A stretch of DNA of 64,000 nt, from positions 1-64,000 of the forward strand of contig NZ_LSKQ01000174.1 in NCBI RefSeq assembly GCF_001557115.1, given 5' to 3'. The notes under the pieces were generated by a model. That model was not told the DNA's origin, made no database searches, and was given only the letters and a program-made list of their open reading frames with translations. Positions 8,397 to 15,867 of the stretch are shown in pieces. The stretch's first letter is position 1. Each line of letters begins with the position of its first letter. Origin of the DNA: Erythrobacter sp. CCH5-A1 (GTDB lineage: Bacteria; Pseudomonadota; Alphaproteobacteria; Sphingomonadales; Sphingomonadaceae). Made by a program: the position numbers and the translations under genes.

Positions 8397-9559
8397 GCGA
8401 GAACGTCTACATCATCGGCGCCGGGATCCACCCCTTCGGCCGCACCGACAGCCGCTCGGGCCGCGAACAGGGCGTCTATGCCGTGCGCGAGGCGCTGGCC
8501 GATGCGGGGCTGGAATGGCCCGATATCGAATGCGCCTATGGCGGCAGCGCGGCGGCGGGCAATGCCGACATCATGGTCAACGAGCTGGGGCTGACGAGTC
8601 TGCCCTTCACCAATGTCGCCAATGGCTGCGCCACGGGCGGCAGCGCGCTCGCCGCCTCGCAGCAGGCGATCGCGAGCGGCATGTATGACCTCGCGCTGGC
8701 GGTCGGCTTCGACAAGCACCCGCGCGGGGCGTTCAACGCCAAGCCTTCGGACTATGGCCTGCCCGAATGGTACGGGCAGACCGGCATGATGCTGACCACG
8801 CAGTTCTTCGCGCTGAAGATCCAGCGCTACATGCAATTGCACGGCATCAGCCGCACCACCTTGGGGCGGGTCGCCGAAAAGGCCTTCCGCAACGGCACGA
8901 TCACGCCCCATGCGTGGCGGCGCAGTCCGGTCGATCTCGAGACGATCATGAACGCGCCGATGATCAACGACCCGCTGACCAAATATATGTTCTGCTCGCC
9001 CGCGGAGGGCGCGGTGGCGCTGATCCTCGCTTCGGAAAAGAAGATGAAGGAGCTGGGCGCGGACGGGGTGAAGATCCGCGCGGTTTCGGTCAAGACCCGC
9101 CCGCCCAATTCCTTCGAGGTGTTCCAGGCCGGCATCAGCATCGAGGAAGGCGGCAAGCCCACCGTCCTCGCCTCGCAGGCCGCCTTCGAGAAGGCCGGGA
9201 TCGGTCCCGAGGACATCTCGGTCGCGCAGCTGCAGGACACCGAGAGCGGCGCGGAGATCATGCACATGGCCGAGAACGGCTTCTGCAAGGACGGCGAGCA
9301 GGAGGAATGGCTCGCCAATGGCTGGACCGAGATCAACGGCGGCAAGCTGCCGGTGAACACCGACGGCGGGTGCCTCGCCTGCGGAGAGCCGATCGGTGCG
9401 TCGGGCCTGAGGCAGGTCTACGAAAATGTCACCCAGCTGCGCGGCCGGGCGGGCGAGCGGCAGGTGCCCGAAAAGAATGGGCGCAAGGTGCGGTTCGGCT
9501 ACTCCCACGTCTATGGCGCCCCCGGCCTGTCCGGCGTCGCGATCCTGGAGCGCGAATGA
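8393..9559 (+). CDS. thiolase-like / SCP-x or Ltp2-type acyl-CoA lyase
   Basis: A 388-residue thiolase-superfamily protein. C79 in NGCATGGSAL is at the position of the acyl-accepting cysteine. In the C-terminal half the usual GHPxGxxG motif reads GEPIGASG, with E332 replacing the catalytic His, and a YSHVYGAPG segment lies near the end. That change, plus the DUF35 gene immediately upstream, favours a DUF35-dependent thiolase or retro-aldolase (Ltp2-like) over a classical beta-ketothiolase. Overlaps on both sides (four bases each) show an operon. Confidence 0.82.
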   Translation: MSENVYIIGAGIHPFGRTDSRSGREQGVYAVREALADAGLEWPDIECAYGGSAAAGNADIMVNELGLTSLPFTNVANGCATGGSALAASQQAIASGMYDLALAVGFDKHPRGAFNAKPSDYGLPEWYGQTGMMLTTQFFALKIQRYMQLHGISRTTLGRVAEKAFRNGTITPHAWRRSPVDLETIMNAPMINDPLTKYMFCSPAEGAVALILASEKKMKELGADGVKIRAVSVKTRPPNSFEVFQAGISIEEGGKPTVLASQAAFEKAGIGPEDISVAQLQDTESGAEIMHMAENGFCKDGEQEEWLANGWTEINGGKLPVNTDGGCLACGEPIGASGLRQVYENVTQLRGRAGERQVPEKNGRKVRFGYSHVYGAPGLSGVAILERE

Positions 9560-10329
9560 GCACCCGGATGCAGGGCAAGGTCGCGCTCGTCTCGGGCGGC
9601 GCGGAGGGGATCGGGGCGGCGGTCGCGCGGCTGATCGTCGGCGAGGGCGGCAGCGTGATGCTGGGCGATGTGCAGCTCGAGAAAGCGCAGGCGCTCGCCA
9701 CCGAGCTGGGCGAGCGCGCGGCTGCGACCCACCTCGATGTGCGCCAGCTTGCCCAGTGGGAGGCCGCGGTCGCCGCCACGCTCTCGCGCTTCGGCAAGCT
9801 CACCGTGCTGTGCAACATCGCCGGCATCTCGGAGCCCGGCAACGTCCCCGACGGCGCATTGGACGTGTGGGAGCGCACCATCGACATCAATCTCCACGGC
9901 CCCTTCTACGGGATGCGCGCCGCGATCCCGGCGATGGAGGCAAGCGGGGAGCCCTGCGCCATCGTCAACATCGGTTCGATGATCGCGCTGCGCCCGGCAA
10001 GCTTCGTGGCGGCCTACTCCGCCTCCAAGACCGGCCTGAGGGGCCTCACCCAATCCGTGGCACTCGACCTTGCCGAGCGAGGCCTCCCGATCCGCGTCAA
10101 CATGGTCCACCCCGGCGCGATCCGTACGCCGATGTACAACCGCTACAAGTTCTCCGGCGCCGACACGCCCGAGAACATCGAGACCAATTTCGCCGCTACC
10201 CACCCGATGAACCGCATCGGCGAGCCCGAGGAAGTCGCCCGCGCGGTGGTCTTCCTCGCCTCCGACGACGCAAGCTTCACGACCGGCTGCGACTTAACCG
10301 TCGACGGTGGCGGCAGCATCAGGAGCTAA
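9556..10329 (+). CDS. short-chain dehydrogenase/reductase, glucose-1-dehydrogenase type
   Basis: A 257-residue classical SDR. The NAD(P) loop GGAEGIG is at residues 14-20, the CNIAG motif near 86, and the catalytic triad S141, Y154 and K158 (YSASK) is intact. It probably oxidises or reduces a hydroxyl/ketone of the pathway intermediate. The start overlaps the thiolase-like stop (ATGA), although the frame is open far upstream. The C-terminus (TTGCDLTVDGG) is standard for the family. Confidence 0.92.
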   Translation: MSTRMQGKVALVSGGAEGIGAAVARLIVGEGGSVMLGDVQLEKAQALATELGERAAATHLDVRQLAQWEAAVAATLSRFGKLTVLCNIAGISEPGNVPDGALDVWERTIDINLHGPFYGMRAAIPAMEASGEPCAIVNIGSMIALRPASFVAAYSASKTGLRGLTQSVALDLAERGLPIRVNMVHPGAIRTPMYNRYKFSGADTPENIETNFAATHPMNRIGEPEEVARAVVFLASDDASFTTGCDLTVDGGGSIRS

Positions 10330-10331
10330 GC

Positions 10332-11087
10332 ATGGGCGCACAACCCGCCACCCGCATCGACGCGCATTTCATCGCCGCGGGCAAGTATCACGACATCGAC
10401 TATCCGCGGCTCGAAATCCTCAAGCTGCTCGCCGAACACCCGCATATCCGCACCACCGTGGCGGCGGACTATTCGGGGCTCGAGCGGCTCGACCAGTGCC
10501 GCTTCCTCATCACCTATACCTGCGACCTGATGCCGACCCGCGAGCAGGCGCAGCAGCTGAAAGCGTGGCTGGAGAAGGGCGGCAAGTGGATGGCGCTCCA
10601 CGGCACCAATTCGATCCTCGTCTTCACCGCCGAAGGGCTCGTCGACGCCCCCGACGAGCGTCCCGATGTGATGGAAATGCTCGGCACGCAGTTTGTGGCC
10701 CACCCGCCCATCGACAAGTTCCCGGTCGAGGTGGTCAACAAGGACCACGAGCTGACCCGCGGGATCGAGGATTTCGAGGTGGTGGACGAGCTCTACCTCT
10801 CCAAGACCACCGCCCCCATCGAAACCCTGATGCAGACCACCTTCGAAGGCGAGGCGACCGGTTTCACCCACAGCACGTGGGAAAAGACCACGGTTCCTAT
10901 CGTTTATACGAGGGATATCGGGCGAGGGCGGATCGTATACAATGCGCTCGGCCATTGCCGCGGGCACTATGACCTTCCCGGCATGGCCGATTTCTACCCG
11001 CACAAGGAAATGTGCGCGTGGAATTACGACGTCTATTACGACCTGCTGCGGCGGACGATCGCATGGGGGATGCGGGACGGGGAATGA
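10332..11087 (+). CDS. ThuA-like domain protein, second copy
   Basis: A 251-residue ThuA-family protein distantly related to the one at 4378. The segments AGKYHDIDYPR, WMALHGTNS and YNALGHCRGHYD are conserved in ThuA-type proteins. It starts three bases after the SDR stop with an AGGAGC ribosome site. Two divergent ThuA proteins in one catabolic island suggest a pathway-specific role, perhaps ligand binding or hydrolysis, but no catalytic function is proven for the family in this context. Confidence 0.78.
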   Translation: MGAQPATRIDAHFIAAGKYHDIDYPRLEILKLLAEHPHIRTTVAADYSGLERLDQCRFLITYTCDLMPTREQAQQLKAWLEKGGKWMALHGTNSILVFTAEGLVDAPDERPDVMEMLGTQFVAHPPIDKFPVEVVNKDHELTRGIEDFEVVDELYLSKTTAPIETLMQTTFEGEATGFTHSTWEKTTVPIVYTRDIGRGRIVYNALGHCRGHYDLPGMADFYPHKEMCAWNYDVYYDLLRRTIAWGMRDGE

Positions 11088-11142
11088 AGCTGGCTGGGCC
11101 TGACGGCCGTAGCTTGAGGGATCAAGACTGGGACTGATTGCA

Positions 11143-12351
11143 ATGGACATGGACTTCTCCCCCGAGGACATCGCCTTCCGCGAGGAAGTGCGCAGCTTCC
11201 TCGCTGAAAACCTGCCCGAGCGGCTGCGCGACGGCGCGCGCCGCACGCCGGGGGTTTTCGTCGAGCCCGATATCGGGATGGAGTGGCACCGCATCCTCTT
11301 CAAGCAGGGCTGGGTCGCCCCGCACTGGCCCAAGGAGGACGGCGGCACCGGCTGGACGCCCACCCAGAAGTTCATCTTCGAGAAGGAATGCGCCCTCGCC
11401 GGCGCGCCTGCCTTGGCGATCCTCGGCCTGCGCCTTGTCGGACCGGTGATCTGCGAATTCGGCACCCCCGAGCAGAAGGCGCGCTTCCTGCCCGGCATCC
11501 TGTCCGGCGACGACTACTGGTGCCAGGGCTATTCCGAGCCGGGCAGCGGCTCGGACCTTGCGAGCCTGAAAACCTCGGCGCGGCTCGAGGGTGACGAATA
11601 CGTCATCAACGGCTCCAAGATCTGGACCACCCACGCGCACCACGCCGACTGGATCTTCGCGCTGGTACGCACGGATACCACGGTGAAGAAGCAGCAGGGG
11701 ATCAGCTTCCTGCTGGTGCCGATGGACCAGCCGGGGGTGGAGGTCACCCCGATCCACTCGATGTCGGGTGATCACGAGGTCAACGCAGTGTTCTTCACCG
11801 ATGCCCGCACCTCGGTCGACAACCGCATCGGTGCGGAAGGGGCCGGGTGGACCATCGCCAAGTTCCTGCTCGAGAACGAGCGCGGCGGGTCGTGCTATGC
11901 CCCGCGCCTGCTCCAGAGCATCGACCGGCTCGAAAGCCTCGCCCAGACCCAGCCCTCCGGCGTCAACGGCGCGATCGCGCATGACCCGCGTTTCCGCGAC
12001 CGCCTCGCCCGCGTACGGCTGGAGGCCGAGGCGCTCGAAGTGACCGAGCTGCGCATCCTCGCCGAATTGGCGAAAGGCCGCGCGCCCGGGCCGCAGACCT
12101 CGCTGGTGAAACTGCTCGGCTCGAACCTCGGCCAGAAGGTCGATGTGCTGCGTCTTGAACTGCTGGGGCCGGACGCGCTGCAATTGCCGCTCGAGCGCCC
12201 GCTCTACGGCAACGAGGCGCCCGAACCGGTGGGGAGCGAATATGCCCAGACCGCGATGGGCAAATACCTCAACAACCGCGCCTCGACGATCTTCGGCGGA
12301 TCGGACGAGGTGCAGAAGAACATCATTGCGAAAACCGTGCTGGGGCTTTGA
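11143..12351 (+). CDS. acyl-CoA dehydrogenase family protein (long form)
   Basis: A 402-residue acyl-CoA dehydrogenase starting MDMDFSPEDIAFREEV. It has the flavin-contacting YSEPGSGSDLASL block and the C-terminal RASTIFGGSDEVQKNI motif near the active site. Probable function is FAD-dependent alpha,beta-desaturation of a CoA ester, alone or with the shorter dehydrogenase at 6863. A 55-base gap precedes it. A dispersed palindromic repeat lies directly downstream. Confidence 0.93.
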   Translation: MDMDFSPEDIAFREEVRSFLAENLPERLRDGARRTPGVFVEPDIGMEWHRILFKQGWVAPHWPKEDGGTGWTPTQKFIFEKECALAGAPALAILGLRLVGPVICEFGTPEQKARFLPGILSGDDYWCQGYSEPGSGSDLASLKTSARLEGDEYVINGSKIWTTHAHHADWIFALVRTDTTVKKQQGISFLLVPMDQPGVEVTPIHSMSGDHEVNAVFFTDARTSVDNRIGAEGAGWTIAKFLLENERGGSCYAPRLLQSIDRLESLAQTQPSGVNGAIAHDPRFRDRLARVRLEAEALEVTELRILAELAKGRAPGPQTSLVKLLGSNLGQKVDVLRLELLGPDALQLPLERPLYGNEAPEPVGSEYAQTAMGKYLNNRASTIFGGSDEVQKNIIAKTVLGL

Positions 12352-12364
12352 ACGAACCCATCCT

Positions 12365-12470
12365 CGTCATTGCGAGGAGTGAAACGACGAAGCAACCCAT
12401 CGACCGGCGCTCGAACATGGCGAGGGCCGGCCATGGATTGCCGCGCCGCCTGCTGCGGCTCGCAATGACG
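12365..12470. repeat. 106-base dispersed palindromic repeat
   Basis: The element is bounded by perfect 12-base inverted arms, CGTCATTGCGAG at 12365-12376 and CTCGCAATGACG at 12459-12470. Internal stretches such as GAAACGACGAAGCAACCC and GGATTGCCGCG look like the widespread proteobacterial intergenic repeat of this type. It fills most of the gap between the acyl-CoA dehydrogenase and the next SDR, and could fold into a long RNA hairpin. Confidence 0.75.
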
Positions 12471-12492
12471 AGAAACGAGAGAGGACGCACCA

Positions 12493-13395
12493 ATGGACGC
12501 TTCGAAACTGATGTTCCGCGATGGCCTAATGGCAGGCGAGCGCATTCTCGTGACCGGCGGGGGCACGGGCCTCGGGCGCGAGATGGCCGAGGCCTTCCTC
12601 AAGCTGGGCGCCACGGTCTACATCTGCGGCCGCCGGCAGAACAAGCTCGACGAGACCGCCGCCGAACTGACCGCGCTGCATGGCGGCAAGATCGTGGGGA
12701 TGGCCTGCGACATCCGTGATGCGAACGCGATCCACGACATGGTCGACGCCATCTGGGCCGATGGCGGCGCGCTCACCGGCGTCGTCAACAACGCTGCGGG
12801 CAACTTCATCAGCCGCACCGAGGACCTGTCGGTCAACGGCTTCAACGCCATCGCCGATATCGTGATGCGCGGCACCTTCTACGTCACGCTCGACATCGGC
12901 AAGCGGCTGATCGCGGAGAAGAAGAAGGCGAGCTTCCTCTCGATCCTCACCACCTGGGTGTGGTCGGGCAGCGCCTTCGTGGTGCCGAGCGCCATGAGCA
13001 AGACCGCGATCAACGCCATGACCCAGAGCTTGGCCACCGAATGGGGCCGCTATGGGTTGCGCTTCAACGCCATCGCCCCCGGCCTCTTCCCGACCAAGGG
13101 CATGAGCGCGCGGCTGCATCCGGGCGGGGCGGGCGGCAATTCGGGCAACAGCCTCAACCCGATGGGCCGCGCGGGCGAGATGCACGAGCTCGCCAATCTC
13201 GCGGTGTTCCTGATGGGGCCGGGCGCGGAATATGTGAACGGCCAGACCATCGCCATCGACGGCGCGGGCTTCCAGGCCAATGGCGGCACGTTCTACCCCA
13301 TGCTTCAAGGCCTCGGCGATGCCGAGTGGGAGCAGATGCGCGCGATGATCAAGGGCACGAATGCGGCCGATAAAGCGGATAGAACCGTCGGTTAA
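12493..13395 (+). CDS. SDR family protein, 2,4-dienoyl-CoA reductase-like
   Basis: A 300-residue SDR with NADP loop TGGGTGLG at 21-28. The FVVPSAMSK block aligns with mammalian 2,4-dienoyl-CoA reductase (FVVPSASAK), giving S166 and K170 as the Ser/Lys pair and the Asn of NNAAGNF. The catalytic Tyr of that enzyme (a few residues before FVVPSA) is replaced here by Trp/Val in TTWVWSG, so the mechanism or activity may differ. Its last four bases overlap the convergent kynU gene. Confidence 0.85.
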   Translation: MDASKLMFRDGLMAGERILVTGGGTGLGREMAEAFLKLGATVYICGRRQNKLDETAAELTALHGGKIVGMACDIRDANAIHDMVDAIWADGGALTGVVNNAAGNFISRTEDLSVNGFNAIADIVMRGTFYVTLDIGKRLIAEKKKASFLSILTTWVWSGSAFVVPSAMSKTAINAMTQSLATEWGRYGLRFNAIAPGLFPTKGMSARLHPGGAGGNSGNSLNPMGRAGEMHELANLAVFLMGPGAEYVNGQTIAIDGAGFQANGGTFYPMLQGLGDAEWEQMRAMIKGTNAADKADRTVG

Positions 13396-14615
13396 GTCAC
13401 CGCCGCGCGCTGGTTGAACTCTTCGCGCTGCCACTCGCCGCTCGCCAGCAACTCGGCGAGGTGGCGGGCGGCGGCGGCCATATCCGCAAAGCTGAGATAT
13501 GCGGGCGCAAAACCAAACCGCAGCACGTCGGGCGCGCGGAAATCGCCGATCACGCCGCGCGCGATCAACGCCTGACAGATGGCGTAGGCCTCGGGGTGGC
13601 GGAACGAAAGCTGGCTCCCGCGCTCGGCGGCGCGCGGCGGGCTGACCAGTTCGAGCGCCACATCATGCGCCATCAGGCTTTCGAGAAAGAACTCCGAAAG
13701 CGCCTGCGACTTGGCGTAGAGCCGGTCGACGCCGATCCCGACGATCAGATCGACCCCCACCTCCAGCGCCGCGAGCCCCAGCACCGGGGGCGTGCCGCAT
13801 TGCAGCCGCTCGATGCCGGGCGCACCTGCATAGTCGTCCGAGAAGGCGAAGGGCGCGGCGTGGCCGAACCAGCCGGTCAGCGGCTGCTGCAAGCCCGCCT
13901 GATGGCGCTCGGCGACGAAGGCGAAGGCGGGCGCGCCCGGGCCGCCGCACAGGTATTTGTAGCCGCAGCCGACCGCGAAATCCGCCTTCACGGCGTTCAG
14001 GTCGACCGGCAGCGCGCCGGTCGAGTGCGACAGGTCCCAAAGCACCAGCGCGCCCGCCTTATGCGCGGCGCGGGTGAGCGCGGCCATGTCGTGGAGTGCG
14101 CCGGTCTTGTAATGCGCGTGGGTCAGCATCAGCAGCGCGACATCGCCATCCAGCGCCGCGACCAGCCTGTCCCGCTCCGCCAGCCGCCGTTCGGCGAGGC
14201 CCTGCGCTTCCAATCCGGCGATCATGTAGAGATCGGTCGGGAAGTTGCCCGGTTCGGACAGCACCACCTTGCGCCCGGGCCGCATATGGAGCGCGGCGGC
14301 GATCAGCTTGAACAGGTTCACCGAGGTCGAATCGCAGGCGATCACCTCGTGCGGGGCAGCACCGATCAGGGGCGCGATCTTGCCGCCGATGCGGCTCGCC
14401 ATGTCGAACCAGCCCGCGCTGTTCCACGAGCGGATCAGCCCCTCGCCCCACTCGCTCTCGACCACCCGCGCCAGTGCGGCCGGGGTCGCCTTGGGCAGCG
14501 CGCCCAAGGAGTTGCCGTCGAGATAGATCACCCCCTCGGGCAGCGTGAACCGCTCGCGGAACCCCGCCAGCGGGTCGGCGGCGTCGAAGTCGGCGGCGCG
14601 CGCCTCGGGGGTCAT
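13392..14615 (-). CDS. kynU: kynureninase
   Basis: A 407-residue PLP enzyme that cleaves kynurenine to anthranilate and alanine. K220 in GCGYKYLCGGPG is the PLP lysine, and YLDGNSLG near the N-terminus is a family hallmark. It is translationally coupled to kynA: its start overlaps the kynA stop by four bases. Length is normal for bacterial kynureninase. The aryl-formamidase (kynB) that normally acts between the two steps is not encoded nearby. Confidence 0.95.
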   Translation of the reverse strand: MTPEARAADFDAADPLAGFRERFTLPEGVIYLDGNSLGALPKATPAALARVVESEWGEGLIRSWNSAGWFDMASRIGGKIAPLIGAAPHEVIACDSTSVNLFKLIAAALHMRPGRKVVLSEPGNFPTDLYMIAGLEAQGLAERRLAERDRLVAALDGDVALLMLTHAHYKTGALHDMAALTRAAHKAGALVLWDLSHSTGALPVDLNAVKADFAVGCGYKYLCGGPGAPAFAFVAERHQAGLQQPLTGWFGHAAPFAFSDDYAGAPGIERLQCGTPPVLGLAALEVGVDLIVGIGVDRLYAKSQALSEFFLESLMAHDVALELVSPPRAAERGSQLSFRHPEAYAICQALIARGVIGDFRAPDVLRFGFAPAYLSFADMAAAARHLAELLASGEWQREEFNQRAAVT

Positions 14616-15403
14616 ATCGCGGTCCTGACGCTCAGCAGCTCGGGGAAGAACGCCTGCTTCAGCACGCCCTCAAGGTAGGGCACCCCCGGCGTGCCGCCGG
14701 TGCCGCGCTTGAAGCCGATGATGCGCTCCACGGTCTTCAAGTGCCCGAAGCGCCAGCGCTGGAAGTGGTATTCGAGATCGACCAGCTTTTCGGCCAGTTC
14801 ATAGAGATCCCAGTGCGCCTGCGGGTCGCGGTAGATCGCCGCCCACGCCGCCTCGACGCTGGCATCGGGGGTGTAGGGGACGGCCGGATCGCGCGCCAGC
14901 ACGGCCGCGTCGATCGCCAGCCCCCGCCGCGCAAGCAGGCGGATTGCCGCGTCATAGAGGCTCGCACGCCCCCGCTCCGCCTCCAGCCGACCCGCCCAGT
15001 CGGCATTCGACTTGTGCAGCCGCACATGCTTCCCGTCGCGCCCGCCGAGCATGAACTCCATCATTCGGTACTGCGCCGACTGGAACCCGGAAGACGCGCC
15101 CAGATGGGGCCGGATCGCCGAGTAATCGTGCGGGGTCATGGTGCTGAGCACGTCCCAGCTCTGGATCAACTGCTGCTGCGCCCGCGCCACCCGAGCGAGC
15201 ATCTTGAAGGCAGGCCTCAGGTCATCGGCCTCGATGCACTCGCGCGCGGCGGTCAGCTCGTGCAGGCACAGCTTGAGCCACAGCTCGCTCGCCTGGTGGA
15301 CGATGATGAACAGGAGCTCGTCATGCGCATCCGAGGCAGGGTGCTGCGCTGCGAGGATTCGGCCAAGATCGAGATAGCTCGCGTAGGTGACATCGGCGCT
15401 CAT
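14612..15403 (-). CDS. kynA: tryptophan 2,3-dioxygenase
   Basis: A 263-residue heme dioxygenase that opens the indole ring of tryptophan to N-formylkynurenine. The IVHQASELWLKL segment and the GGRDGKHVRL region are typical of the family. Size matches bacterial TDO. It is the first gene of a two-gene operon with kynU, starting at 15403 with a GGAGGCAGGGC ribosome region. Confidence 0.95.
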   Translation of the reverse strand: MSADVTYASYLDLGRILAAQHPASDAHDELLFIIVHQASELWLKLCLHELTAARECIEADDLRPAFKMLARVARAQQQLIQSWDVLSTMTPHDYSAIRPHLGASSGFQSAQYRMMEFMLGGRDGKHVRLHKSNADWAGRLEAERGRASLYDAAIRLLARRGLAIDAAVLARDPAVPYTPDASVEAAWAAIYRDPQAHWDLYELAEKLVDLEYHFQRWRFGHLKTVERIIGFKRGTGGTPGVPYLEGVLKQAFFPELLSVRTAI

Positions 15404-15439
15404 GCCCTGCCTCCTAGCGTGCCCCGGCGGCAGAGGAAA

Positions 15440-15862
15440 CTAGCCCTCGATCACCCGCGTCTCGGGATGGTGCTTGTCCAGATGCCGCATCAGGATCTTG
15501 AGGTTCTTCGAATTCGAACGGAACACGAGGTCCGCCGCATCGCCCACCACGGGAATCGCGCCGATCGCGGTGTCGAACAGCACGTTCGCTCCCATCCGCG
15601 CGAGTTTCCACTTGGGCAGGCCAAGGTTCTTCGCCTCCCACACGATGTAGGCGCCCATCGCGGTCGTCACCACATCGCCCAGCACCGGCACGAGGCCGAT
15701 GATCGCGTCGAGCCCGACCGGCATGTTCACGCCGGGGATCGTGAAGCTGCGCTCGAGCAGCCGCTCAAGCATCACCGTGCGCGCGCGCACGGAGGCCGGA
15801 TCGGTCCCGGCGGGAAGCGCAAAGCGCATGGGTTCGGGGCGGTCGGGCATGGGTCGTTCCAT
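15440..15862 (-). CDS. DUF4112 membrane-associated protein
   Basis: A small protein of about 140 residues with two hydrophobic Gly/Val-rich stretches (GLDAIIGLVPVLGDVVTTA and AIGAIPVVGDAADLVF) and the paired P-V-GD motifs of DUF4112. Function is unknown. The start is uncertain: ATG at 15862 lies five bases after the upstream stop with GGGGG almost touching it, and a second ATG at 15850 is possible. It follows the binding-lipoprotein gene closely and may be co-transcribed. Confidence 0.8.
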   Translation of the reverse strand: MERPMPDRPEPMRFALPAGTDPASVRARTVMLERLLERSFTIPGVNMPVGLDAIIGLVPVLGDVVTTAMGAYIVWEAKNLGLPKWKLARMGANVLFDTAIGAIPVVGDAADLVFRSNSKNLKILMRHLDKHHPETRVIEG

Positions 15863-15867
15863 ACCCC

